From the IMG/VR virus record IMGVR_UViG_3300009593_000128, positions 1 through 23,222 of that record: a stretch of 23,222 nt of DNA; one strand, written 5' to 3'. A program made the position numbers and the translations under genes. Source of the DNA: a virus. Within the stretch, counting starts at the first letter, position 1, and the number at the start of each line of letters is the position of its first letter. The notes below the pieces were generated by a model, which saw nothing but the letters and a program-made list of their open reading frames with translations, was not told where the DNA came from and searched no databases. Shown here one piece after another: positions 14,001 through 21,412 of this stretch.

Positions 14001-16895
14001 GTATTAGCATTTAATGTTAATGCTTCTGGTCATCCAGCACATTGGTTAAACGGTAGACCATATGGATCTGCTGGTTCTAGCATGCAACCATTCAACGTTG
14101 CTGGTACAGGATATGCTAATGGCGCAAGTGTAAACGCATCTCTTGGCATAAGTTCTCTAACAGGAACTGATACTAGCGAACCATTTACTGATAGATCATA
14201 TACCTTATCTGGAGACAGTTTAAGTGGTACAGGACTTTCTTTTAACAGTACAACTGGTGTTCTTAGTGGTACTGTAACTTCAAGCTATCAGAATTCATAC
14301 TTCTGGATAACTGTAACCGAAGATACTACAGGTGACAGTCAAGAGTATGTCTTCTCAACTCAAGGAACTGGTGTTCTTATTACCGTTGGTAGCCAACCAG
14401 CATCTACTCAGATAGAGGCAGGAGCTGGAACCAATGCTCAGTTTGGTCCTTTAAATGCTTCATCTTCTGATGGATCTACAGTCACGTATCAGTGGCAGTA
14501 TAGTACAGGAAGTGGATGGGGTAATATATCAAGTCTTGGTGGACACAGTGGTGAGACAACAGATACATTAACTGTTGATGATGACTACGCATACAACGGA
14601 TGGCAGTACAGATGTATTTGTAATTCCAATACAGCAGCAAGTACTACAACTACCTCTGCTGCTACATTAACAGTCATCAGAGTAATCACAGTTGACACTC
14701 AACCTCAACCTGCTTCTACAGTTGCCCCTGCTGCTGCTAACTTTACAGTTGCTGCTAGCACTGCTGATACTGCTGCTGTTACATATCAGTGGGATAAGTC
14801 AGAAGATAATACCACTTGGCATGTAATATCAGGATCAACAGCAACTTCATATACTACTACAGCTACAACATATGATCAAGGTGGAACTCCACCAGCGTCA
14901 TTTGATGCTGATAATGGAGACTATTTCAGAGTACGTGCTAATGCTACTGGTGCTGCTGAAGTAATATCCAACTCCGTCCAACTGACGGTTACAAGAACTA
15001 TAACCATTACAGATCAACCTGATAATGAAACAGGATCTATAGGTGGTACAAGAGACTTTACTGTTGCTGCTACTTTATCTGATGCAGATAATAGTGACGT
15101 TCAATTCCAATGGCAGTTATCAATTGATGATGGTAATAACTGGAGTAATATAGGTGGTGCTACAAGTGCTACATATACCACTCCTACGTTAACTAATCAG
15201 TTTGATGAATATCAGTATCGTTGCTTCCTATCTGCGGCTGGTGCTACTAATGTAATATCATCTGCTGCTGTACTACAAGTAGAAACTGTACAGGTAACAG
15301 TAACATCTCATCCAGCTGATACTTCAACTAATGAGACAGGTACTGCTAACTTTACTTGTGCTGGTACTGTAGCCAACAGTGCTATAACCGCACTATTAAA
15401 TTCTTCCTTCGGGGTAGGAAACTGGGAAACACCTTCAGGTGGTGGTAACCAAGCTCATGCTGAGACTGCTGCTAATCCTGAATTATATAACTCTATCTGG
15501 AGTGATCATACTCCAACACTAACTTATCAGTGGCAGAAATCTGATGACTCTGGTAGTAACTGGTCTGACGTAGGAGGAGCAACCGCTGCTTCATACACCA
15601 CAGGTACCTGTACTTATGCTGAGGATCATGATGATCAGTATCGTTGTAAGTTAGATGCTATAGGTGCTGATGCCATAGCATATACTGACGCTGCTACTCT
15701 AACAGTATACAGAACACATAGTGTCAGCTCTGAACCAGTTAACGCAACTGGTAATGAAGGTGGAACAGCAAGCTTTACAGTTGCTGGTACTACATCCAGT
15801 GGAGCACATACCTATCAGTGGCAGAAGTCTGATGATTCTGTAAGTTATACTAATATACCTGGAGCAACTGCTGCTACATATCAAACTCCTTCCCTTGTAT
15901 TTGCTGATGACAATGACGATCGCTTTAAGTGTATACTAAGTTTGGTAGGTGCTCAGGCTGATATTGAATCAACCTACGCTGTACTAACAGTCTTACGTGT
16001 CATTACTATTCAGACACAACCTCAGGCTGCTACTATCGTTGAGGGTAACACAGCCACATATACTATTGCTGCTAGCATAACAAGTGGAGCACTTAATTAT
16101 CAGTGGCAGAAGTCAACAGATAGTGGTGCTAACTGGTCAAACATTGTTGGTGCTGTTAACCCAAGTTACACTACAGCAACACAACCATTCCCAACGGTTA
16201 ATAACGAATACCGTTGTGCCCTGTCTAACAGTAATGCTATATCAGTAACATCTGATTCTGCTACTCTGACTGTTAATGAGTCTGAGTTTGTATCAGCACC
16301 TACTAGCATGTCGGTTAATGAGGATACTGATACTAATCTTACATACAACAGACAGCCAACATTTACATCTAGTGCGTTTGATTCTCAGTATGCTGGATCA
16401 ACACATCAAGCTACTTACTGGTTGATTAAGAGAGTATCAGATAACTTCGTTGTATATGATACATCACAGATTACTGTACCTGATCTATCAGGTGGTGATA
16501 CTATCAACCTAACAACCTTTACTGTACCTGCTGCTACATTAGACTTTAATGTAACCTATCAAGTACAATCCAAGTATAAGGACAACGCAGGATTGGTAAG
16601 TAACTACTCAACTCCAATTCAATTCTCAACACCAGTTGTGGATCAACCTGAAGTTCAGACTATTACTCCAGCGTTTAACCCAACCATTAATGTACTATCT
16701 CCAAGTATTAAATCTGGATATGGTCATAACTCTACTGACTGGCAGTTCTCTCAAGCAGAAACCTTCTTGAATATTGAACATCAATCATTAGGAAACTCAA
16801 CTAACTTACTACAGTATACTCTCCCTGGAGACGTAACTCTGTTACCTACAACTACATATTATGTACGAGTGAGATTCAACGTCGATACAGTTTAA
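11040..16895 (+). CDS. Giant virion-type protein: subtilisin-like protease, cupredoxin-like and Ig-like repeats
   Basis: This 1951-residue protein has several regions. Residues 1-75 resemble a short protease propeptide. Residues about 265-600 are a peptidase S8 domain with all catalytic elements: Asp276 (LYVLDTGV), His341 (NGHGTYCA), oxyanion Asn407 (VINASFG) and Ser555 (GGTSFSGP). Residues about 784-1003 hold cupredoxin-like segments, one complete with His911, Cys957, His960 and Met963 (the C-x2-H-x2-M spacing of amicyanin and pseudoazurin). Residues 1050-1110 are cadherin/Ig-like, and 1115-1745 hold six Ig-like repeats with YQWQ-type cores. The rest is fibronectin-like. No signal peptide or membrane segment is visible. 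It follows a late promoter and overlaps gp13 by one base, so it is probably a virion protein exposed at the neck, tail or fibre. Whether the protease matures the protein itself or cuts host surface polymers is unknown. Confidence 0.85.
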   Translation: MASLLVKVADSTTLDGAQNAIISQHSYLEFVRSFRTFKTIQFTAPSEDQDSIDSIRRLPYVVGATYDKPFEVDPVAEPAVENFVSGDGEFNVINDTNSEVDTDNKSTRIVTTTGGGTIYVKVANYSGNYRFQFASSQGGVYNRISTYTGFAEGGTYTFDQSDSSNAGHRILFSLTPDGIHAGGSEWTTGISTAGTPGSSGAYTRITVGATTPSVLYWYNGSNSDYGCYDDSPLRYGCLCIHDFWHLDRITKQNRSYLNGNYYSTEEADGVDLYVLDTGVRGASRPTGTNVGLHPELFDVTNNSDLNGLSEQQSYRVYEVTGFSSGYTVNGTANSNDDDNGHGTYCAVFAGGIKAGVARKIKVYALKCFSSVGSGNLTDIMNAYQAVIDHNDSGHANYKGNTRPAVINASFGPTTPSGSFPYIELNESGTDAGFDIELYDETEKQVVDNNIVLVRSAGNGFKDSGDNFAGPLQTRFKAGARSSGYQDGDVNIFDVNIASISVGATDYNDNWADFSNYGSGCTTTAPGQHLTVPGYNWTTNTPYSSSGNYTNIGGTSFSGPITAGIVCQFIADKSYTLSTSTLPALCKSYVRSTGGIGRYSAVSSAAYPVNSCREIKLPNNPFEVSNGSNQVKVSYNPSDSSEFLNKIGQKIQLRTPTMPTVGGINIGDASRNWHGIIAQDPTNNNITIQLTNSGTSDETAGGAGNYMAVMTGTHEITDGPTFANVALYAELDSEESGHTGRTVNQLPVDSGADFDFQSTDDLLTRVRGMFSKYIRLSKTWSTSRGDIVSNADGQGTESGLLWIDTGHFPSNQTPYYIQCQYHTEMYATVNLTGSGGTAIRTWDVTDAGNGAYHFLEKGVPIASQTITVTNSGSTDYVISGTDRTTTHSTANDPTVTTWVGDTITFQVNASGHPFLIKTTAGTGTGDQVSTGVTGQGAETGNVVWNTTGVTPGTYYYQCQHHADMYGSIIVAEPGESGDDPTINATVGDVLAFNVNASGHPAHWLNGRPYGSAGSSMQPFNVAGTGYANGASVNASLGISSLTGTDTSEPFTDRSYTLSGDSLSGTGLSFNSTTGVLSGTVTSSYQNSYFWITVTEDTTGDSQEYVFSTQGTGVLITVGSQPASTQIEAGAGTNAQFGPLNASSSDGSTVTYQWQYSTGSGWGNISSLGGHSGETTDTLTVDDDYAYNGWQYRCICNSNTAASTTTTSAATLTVIRVITVDTQPQPASTVAPAAANFTVAASTADTAAVTYQWDKSEDNTTWHVISGSTATSYTTTATTYDQGGTPPASFDADNGDYFRVRANATGAAEVISNSVQLTVTRTITITDQPDNETGSIGGTRDFTVAATLSDADNSDVQFQWQLSIDDGNNWSNIGGATSATYTTPTLTNQFDEYQYRCFLSAAGATNVISSAAVLQVETVQVTVTSHPADTSTNETGTANFTCAGTVANSAITALLNSSFGVGNWETPSGGGNQAHAETAANPELYNSIWSDHTPTLTYQWQKSDDSGSNWSDVGGATAASYTTGTCTYAEDHDDQYRCKLDAIGADAIAYTDAATLTVYRTHSVSSEPVNATGNEGGTASFTVAGTTSSGAHTYQWQKSDDSVSYTNIPGATAATYQTPSLVFADDNDDRFKCILSLVGAQADIESTYAVLTVLRVITIQTQPQAATIVEGNTATYTIAASITSGALNYQWQKSTDSGANWSNIVGAVNPSYTTATQPFPTVNNEYRCALSNSNAISVTSDSATLTVNESEFVSAPTSMSVNEDTDTNLTYNRQPTFTSSAFDSQYAGSTHQATYWLIKRVSDNFVVYDTSQITVPDLSGGDTINLTTFTVPAATLDFNVTYQVQSKYKDNAGLVSNYSTPIQFSTPVVDQPEVQTITPAFNPTINVLSPSIKSGYGHNSTDWQFSQAETFLNIEHQSLGNSTNLLQYTLPGDVTLLPTTTYYVRVRFNVDTV
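13377..14048 (+). other. Cupredoxin-like region: C-half, complete copy, N-half
   Basis: Residues 784-832 resemble only the C-terminal half of the complete copy, ending in Cys818, His821 and Met824 (CQYHTEM). Residues 890-970 are a complete copy, with ASGHPF (His911) and CQHHADM (Cys957, His960, Met963). Residues 978-1003 repeat only its N-terminal half (TVGDVLAFNVNASGHP, His998). Metal binding is inferred from the ligand spacing. Confidence 0.6.
14382..16274 (+). repeat. Six Ig-like repeats in the giant virion protein
   Basis: Repeats of roughly 95-140 residues begin near residues 1115, 1213, 1319, 1415, 1557 and 1652. Most share a TYQWQ/S-type strand, a Trp-containing turn (NWSNI or similar), an ATSATYTT-like segment and a YRC strand, as in Ig-superfamily domains. 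The fourth has about 40 extra residues before its YQWQ core (1449-1488). Ig-like domains on phage virions are thought to give weak contact with host surface sugars. Confidence 0.75.
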
Positions 16896-17704
16896 TGGCA
16901 AAACCAGCAACTAGGAGTGCTCTTATAGAGTATTCCCTCAGAAAACTGGGAGCACCAGTTTTAGAAGTTAACGTAGATGATGATCAGATAGATGATCTCG
17001 TAGATGACGCTGTTCAATTCTTCAATGAGAGAAACAGTGATGGATACATTAGAACATTCTTGAAGTATAAGTTTGATCAAGCTACAGTAGATCTGATGAC
17101 TACAGATACTACAGAAACTATTACACAGGTAGGTGCTAGGGCAACAGATTTCCTCACACAGAATAATTTTATTAAGATGCCTGATCATGTGACTCAGGTG
17201 GTTAAGATATTTGATTTCACTTCAAAGAATACTACTAACATGTTTGATGTTAGGTATCAGTGGAGATTGAATGACCTATGGGATCTGACACAGACAGAGA
17301 TCCTAACATATGAGATGGTCAATAGAAGAATGGAAGATATATATTGGTTACTAGAAGGACAGAAACAGATTAGATTCCAGATGAGAGGAGATAAACTCTT
17401 TATGGATCTAGACTTTAAGACTGATGTTAACGACGGAGACTTCCTAGTATTTGACTGCTGGAGAGCATTAGATCCTACAGCAGACACTGACTTATACAAT
17501 GATATCTTCCTCAAGAGATATCTTACTGCTCTCATTAAGAGACAGTGGGGTCAGAACTTAAGTAAGTTTAAGGGTGCTCAGTTGCCTGGTGGTATTACTA
17601 TGAATGGTGAAGAGATACGTCTTGAAGGTCAGAGAGAAGTCGATGAGCTTGAAGATAAGATGATCAGCACATATGAAATTCCACCTATGGATATGATTGG
17701 ATGA
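16895..17704 (+). CDS. 13: Neck protein gp13 (head completion)
   Basis: This 269-residue protein matches the T4-like gp13 type: the N-terminal helix ALIEYSLRKLGAPVLEVNVDDDQ (residues 9-31) with IDDLVDDAVQFFNERNSDGY following, and a later segment with VFDCWRALDP and YLTALIKRQWGQNL. T4 gp13 is about 309 residues. With gp14 it closes the filled head at the portal vertex so that the tail can join. Its ATG overlaps the stop of the giant protein (TAATG) and its stop overlaps gp14 (ATGA), the standard T4-like order. Confidence is high from the motifs and from the following gp14-gp15-gp16. Confidence 0.92.
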   Translation: MAKPATRSALIEYSLRKLGAPVLEVNVDDDQIDDLVDDAVQFFNERNSDGYIRTFLKYKFDQATVDLMTTDTTETITQVGARATDFLTQNNFIKMPDHVTQVVKIFDFTSKNTTNMFDVRYQWRLNDLWDLTQTEILTYEMVNRRMEDIYWLLEGQKQIRFQMRGDKLFMDLDFKTDVNDGDFLVFDCWRALDPTADTDLYNDIFLKRYLTALIKRQWGQNLSKFKGAQLPGGITMNGEEIRLEGQREVDELEDKMISTYEIPPMDMIG

Positions 17705-19032
17705 GAAATACTTTCTTCACACACGGTACTCGTAACGAACAGTTCCTACAACAGGATCTTACGGAAGAGTTTCTTAAGATGTTTGGGATGGATGTACTAT
17801 ACATCCCCAGACAGCTCGTACGGAAAGATGGTGTCTTCAATGAAGAGGTCATCTCACAGTTTGATGACTCATATATTATTGAGGCATACCTAGAGAACTT
17901 TGATGGGTTCCAAGGTGGTGGAGATTTACTTACTAAGTTTGGTATCAGACAGACTGATGAGATAACTATGGTTATTTCTCAGGAAAGATTTTCAAATCTC
18001 ATCTCACAGTTTCTATTGTTAGATGATGATATAGAAGTAGGAGAGAGACCTGAAGAAGGAGCATTGATATACTTCCCACTATCATCTAATTACTTTGAGA
18101 TCAAATTTGTAGAACACGAAGAACCTTTCTACCAGCTTGGTAAGAACTACGTTTACAAACTTAAGGCAGAACTCTTCGATTACAGCGACGAAGGTGGAGA
18201 GTTCTTTGCTGGAGACGAGGAGCTTATCGATACTGGATACACAGTACAGTACTACTATTTGGTTAACCCAGGTACATCATGTGCTGGTACTCCTATTATT
18301 ACAAACGGAGCTATATCACAAGCTGTAGTTACAACCAATGGATCTAAATACAATTTCACTCCTACAGTCACAGTGACTGGAGATGGTACTAACGCAACAG
18401 TTCATGCTGAAATGATTGTTGCTAATGTAGCAGGGAGTAATCCTACCAGAGCTGCTGTACTTGATCCTACTGTAGTTAATGGTAAGATGACCGCATTAAC
18501 TATACTAGATCCTGGAGCTGGTTATGATATATCTCGATCTTTTGTCGATTTTACTACTCCTCCTAGTGTTGGATCAAAACCCGTTGTGGTTCCTACTTTC
18601 GACTCGGCTGGTGGACTCACTAAAGTTGAGATAACTAATGAAGGAAGTGGATATGATTCTGTAGAAAGAATAGTAATTGACTCTGCTGGTAGTGGATATA
18701 CTACTGCTGCTTTTACGATACAGACTGTACCTAGTGGGCTAACTGGTAACTTCACTGATGGTGAGACAATTACTGGTGGTAATACAGGTGGTACGGCTAT
18801 GGTTGCTGACTGGGATAAGAGTGATGGATGGCTTAAACTCAAGTCACCAACAGATGACTTTGAGATAGGAGAATTGCTTGTAGGTAATACTTCTGGAGCG
18901 TCTGTCACTATACATAGTTTTGACGCAATGAAAACAACAGATACTAAGTTCTCTGATAGTGCTCTATTCGAGACAGAAGCTGATGATATCGTTAACTTCA
19001 GTGAAGGAAACCCATTTGGAATAGCTACTTGA
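17701..19032 (+). CDS. 14: Neck protein gp14 with large beta-rich insertion
   Basis: Residues 1-186 are the gp14 core, with TFFTHGTRNEQFLQQDLTEE at the start, DVLYIPRQLV at 31-40 and YFEIKFVEHEEPFYQLGKN at about 131-149. Residues about 406-443 look like the family's C-terminal tail (ADDIVNFSEGNPFG). Between them lies an insertion of about 220 residues that T4 gp14 (about 256 residues) lacks. It contains GxGY-type repeats (DPGAGYD, NEGSGYDS, SAGSGYT, about 265-335) and a GETITGG module (about 350-405) common in marine-phage structural proteins. The insertion is probably an exposed beta-rich decoration on the neck. The core role, joining the head to the tail together with gp13, is inferred from the family. 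Confidence 0.9.
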   Translation: MRNTFFTHGTRNEQFLQQDLTEEFLKMFGMDVLYIPRQLVRKDGVFNEEVISQFDDSYIIEAYLENFDGFQGGGDLLTKFGIRQTDEITMVISQERFSNLISQFLLLDDDIEVGERPEEGALIYFPLSSNYFEIKFVEHEEPFYQLGKNYVYKLKAELFDYSDEGGEFFAGDEELIDTGYTVQYYYLVNPGTSCAGTPIITNGAISQAVVTTNGSKYNFTPTVTVTGDGTNATVHAEMIVANVAGSNPTRAAVLDPTVVNGKMTALTILDPGAGYDISRSFVDFTTPPSVGSKPVVVPTFDSAGGLTKVEITNEGSGYDSVERIVIDSAGSGYTTAAFTIQTVPSGLTGNFTDGETITGGNTGGTAMVADWDKSDGWLKLKSPTDDFEIGELLVGNTSGASVTIHSFDAMKTTDTKFSDSALFETEADDIVNFSEGNPFGIAT

Positions 19033-19033
19033 T

Positions 19034-20041
19034 ATGTTAGGTTCATACACATACAACAAAGTAATCCGTAAGTGCGTTGTTGCTTTCGGTACACTTTTTA
19101 ATAATATTGAAGTCCGTAAGGAGACTGGTTCTGGTTCGGTATACCAGAAGATGAAAGTTCCTCTTGCTTATGGACCAAGACAAAAATTCTTAGCGAGGTT
19201 AGAACAGCAACCAGATTTGAATAGAAAGGTTGCTATTACTCTACCACGTATATCCTTTGAGATGACTGGACTTACCTATGATGGGTCTAGGAAACTCAGT
19301 CCTATTAATGTAGATTATAAGAAGGATGGTTCTAATGCCATCAGGAAGATGTATACTCCTGTACCATATAATCTAGACTTTAATCTGTCTATACTTTCTA
19401 AAACTAATGATGAAGCTTTGGAGATTGTAGAGCAGATTGCTCCTGTCTTCCAGCCATCATATAATGTTACCATTAAAATTATTGATGATGTCAATGAGTA
19501 TCGTGATATACCTATTGTCCTCAATAATATGTCATACTCAGATGAGTATGAAGGTAACTTTGATCAGAGGAAATTGACTACCATTGATATGAACTTCACT
19601 ATGAAGGCATATATCTTTGGTCCTACTCAGACTGGCAAGCCAATCAAGAAAGCAAAAGTCGATTACAAGACTGGTACCGATGTGGTCACTTCACCACGAC
19701 GTGTATCATATACAGTCGAACCAAAAGCATTGCGTGACAAGGATAGTGATGGAGCAGGTTTAACATTAACCTCTAATGCTACTAATAAGATTAGTACACT
19801 TCAAGTCACAGACTCTAGTCTCTTCAGCATTGGTGATTACATTGAAATCAACAATGAAGTTATGAAGGTTAAGACCAAGCCTGATGGTACAAGTATTACT
19901 GTCACACGTGGACAGAATGCTACTACACAAGCGGCTCATTCTACTGGTTCTGTGATAGATATTATTACCACTGCCGACACTGCTCTACTAGACAGTGACG
20001 ATGACTTTGGATTCAATGAGATGACTTCTTTCTATGGATAA
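19034..20041 (+). CDS. 15: Tail sheath stabiliser and completion protein gp15
   Basis: This 335-residue protein follows the T4 gp15 pattern: LGSYTYNKVIRKCVVAFGTL at the start, FNNIEVRKETGSG, then KVAITLPRISFEMTGLTYDG, and a long central domain with IVEQIAPVFQPSYNVTIKII. T4 gp15 is about 272 residues and forms the ring at the top of the tail that accepts the head. The extra length is mainly C-terminal: residues about 235-310 form a beta-rich module (IGDYIEINNEVMKVKT, VTRGQNATTQAAHS) that is common as an insert in marine-phage virion proteins. It starts just past the gp14 stop and overlaps gp16 by 8 bases. Confidence 0.9.
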   Translation: MLGSYTYNKVIRKCVVAFGTLFNNIEVRKETGSGSVYQKMKVPLAYGPRQKFLARLEQQPDLNRKVAITLPRISFEMTGLTYDGSRKLSPINVDYKKDGSNAIRKMYTPVPYNLDFNLSILSKTNDEALEIVEQIAPVFQPSYNVTIKIIDDVNEYRDIPIVLNNMSYSDEYEGNFDQRKLTTIDMNFTMKAYIFGPTQTGKPIKKAKVDYKTGTDVVTSPRRVSYTVEPKALRDKDSDGAGLTLTSNATNKISTLQVTDSSLFSIGDYIEINNEVMKVKTKPDGTSITVTRGQNATTQAAHSTGSVIDIITTADTALLDSDDDFGFNEMTSFYG

Positions 20042-20444
20042 TGACAACTATGGGGGTTTGGATAAAGCATTCAATACTGTTGAAGCTCTAAACAATCCAA
20101 CTCCAAAAAAGAAACCTGCTAAAAAGATCTCTGAAGATCAAGTGGGAGATGACCATGAGTATGCGAGAGCAAACTTATATTCTCTTATAGAGAAAGGTCA
20201 AGAGGCAGTCGATGGTGCTTTAGATGTAGCACAAGGTAGTGACCATCCCAGAGCATATGAAGTTGCTGGACAATTAATTAAGCATGTAGGTGATGTTGCT
20301 GACAAACTTATGACTCTCCAAAAGATGACTAAGGATGTCAAAGAAGAAGCTAAGAGAGGACCATCAACTGTGAACAATGCCCTATTCGTAGGGAGCACAG
20401 CGGATCTCCAGAAGATGTTAAAGAATGCTTCCAAAGATAAATAA
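20034..20444 (+). CDS. 16: Small terminase subunit gp16
   Basis: This 136-residue protein has the small-terminase layout of T4-like phages: a short variable N-terminus with a Lys-rich stretch, a helical core (YARANLYSLIEKGQEAVDGA, then HPRAYEVAGQLIKHVGDVADKLMTLQKMTKD), and the C-terminal VNNALFVGSTADLQKML motif, which corresponds to the NATVFMGSPTEL segment of T4 gp16. It binds DNA and regulates the gp17 nuclease/ATPase during packaging. gp17 does not follow directly; several small genes and a fibre gene come first, so it must lie outside the window. The gene overlaps gp15 by 8 bases. Confidence 0.88.
   Translation: MDNDNYGGLDKAFNTVEALNNPTPKKKPAKKISEDQVGDDHEYARANLYSLIEKGQEAVDGALDVAQGSDHPRAYEVAGQLIKHVGDVADKLMTLQKMTKDVKEEAKRGPSTVNNALFVGSTADLQKMLKNASKDK
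20436..20443 (+). promoter_or_regulatory. Late-promoter-like motif GATAAATA
   Basis: GATAAATA matches the NATAAATA late consensus and lies 23 bases before the ATG at 20467. It overlaps the last codons and stop of gp16. It probably drives the structural protein gene that follows. Confidence 0.5.
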
Positions 20445-20466
20445 CTCAGGAACCAACTAAAAAATC

Positions 20467-21006
20467 ATGACCGTATTAAAAGTAGTACAGGACGGACCTA
20501 CGACTGACGTGGGTAGTGCTGCTAACACACAAAGCGCAGCGTTATCAGTTAAGACAGGAATCTACCGTTTCGCAGTGGACATCGCCAAGGGTGGATGTGC
20601 TATTGCTTTAGGTGGCAATGCTAATGCTACCAACTCAACACTCTATGTTGAGAAAGGAGAGTCAGTTGTATTGAAAGGAGATAGTCCCATAAGAGTGGGT
20701 ATCACTGGATGTACTGCTGCTAACCCAACAGTTTTTACAATCGAAAGATCAGGTGGAAATCATAACCAATTCAAGGTAGGTGATTATGTCACAACAACTG
20801 GTTCCTCTGTAGGTGATTATAATGTATCCCACCAAGCAATCACTGCTGTAACTCCCACAACGTTCACAGTTGCTGTGGATGGTTCAGGGTTCAGTGCTTT
20901 CTCAGGTACTGCTGAAGCTAGACTTTCTCAAAAGTATGCTATAATGCCTAAGACAGGATCAGGTTCTACTGTATACTGTACAGAAGTTCAGGTAATTAAT
21001 AACTAA
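20467..21006 (+). CDS. Beta-rich putative virion structural protein
   Basis: This 179-residue protein is unidentified but is probably structural. It is rich in Thr, Ser, Gly and Val, with no enzymatic motif. Residues 27-84 form a beta domain (GIYRFAVDIA, VEKGESVVLKG), and residues about 88-152 look like an inserted module (FKVGDYVTTTGSSVGDYN, TPTTFTVAV) of a kind that recurs in marine-phage virion proteins. The last strand (VYCTEVQVIN) returns to the first domain. A late-promoter-like motif lies just upstream. Its ends abut the next gene in a TAATG overlap. A head-decoration or tail-tip role is possible; nothing in the sequence decides it. Confidence 0.75.
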   Translation: MTVLKVVQDGPTTDVGSAANTQSAALSVKTGIYRFAVDIAKGGCAIALGGNANATNSTLYVEKGESVVLKGDSPIRVGITGCTAANPTVFTIERSGGNHNQFKVGDYVTTTGSSVGDYNVSHQAITAVTPTTFTVAVDGSGFSAFSGTAEARLSQKYAIMPKTGSGSTVYCTEVQVINN

Positions 21007-21230
21007 TGACAGCGGCACGTTTGAATGAGTACGGGAAGTACTATTACGTCGAGTTGGTTTGGCGTGGCAGAATGTATCGCGTCCAGATATTCTTTCCCAG
21101 TCTTCAGAAGCCACAACGTCTTGAAATACAGAAACAAGCAAATAAAATATATCCAGGTGCTAGAGTACTCTCATACGTAGAGGCTGCTAGAACTCCAGAT
21201 CTACCAATGTTATATGCTCTTGATACATAA
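21006..21230 (+). CDS. Small conserved-looking phage protein between gp16 and gp17 region
   Basis: This 74-residue protein begins inside the stop of the preceding gene (TAATG). It contains a YYYVELVWRGRMYRVQIFF strand pair (about 12-30), then a helical QKPQRLEIQKQANKIYPGAR segment. The product resembles small proteins that I recall next to terminase genes in T4-like cyanophages, but I cannot name a function. It could be a small packaging or virion protein. Confidence 0.7.
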   Translation: MTAARLNEYGKYYYVELVWRGRMYRVQIFFPSLQKPQRLEIQKQANKIYPGARVLSYVEAARTPDLPMLYALDT

Positions 21231-21412
21231 TGCAATTTCATGAACAAGATGTAGCACACCTACTCCAAGCCTGTGACTACTACAAGTCTGCTCACCCAGT
21301 AGTAGGAACTGAATATGATAGATTGATCCATAAGGTCGAGAGTTATCGATCCGAAATGGAATGTGCAGACTGTAATTATGTAAAATGTGAAATACATGGT
21401 AGCGTATCGTGA
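21230..21412 (+). CDS. Small Cys-rich protein with a possible zinc site
   Basis: This 60-residue protein starts in a TAATG overlap with its upstream neighbour. The N-terminal two thirds is helical (HEQDVAHLLQACDYY, then EYDRLIHKVESYRSEME). The C-terminus carries CADCNYVKCEIH, a compact C-x2-C-x4-C-x2-H pattern that could bind zinc. It overlaps the next gene by 17 bases. The function is unknown. Confidence 0.6.
   Translation: MQFHEQDVAHLLQACDYYKSAHPVVGTEYDRLIHKVESYRSEMECADCNYVKCEIHGSVS

Noticed and set aside
18344-18350. CTAAATA inside gp14 as a promoter
   Set aside because: No gene starts within a suitable distance downstream.
18522-19094. 190-residue minus-strand frame
   Set aside because: It lies almost entirely antisense to gp14 and gp15, which have clear family motifs, and its product is Ser/Pro/Val-rich without domain-like structure.
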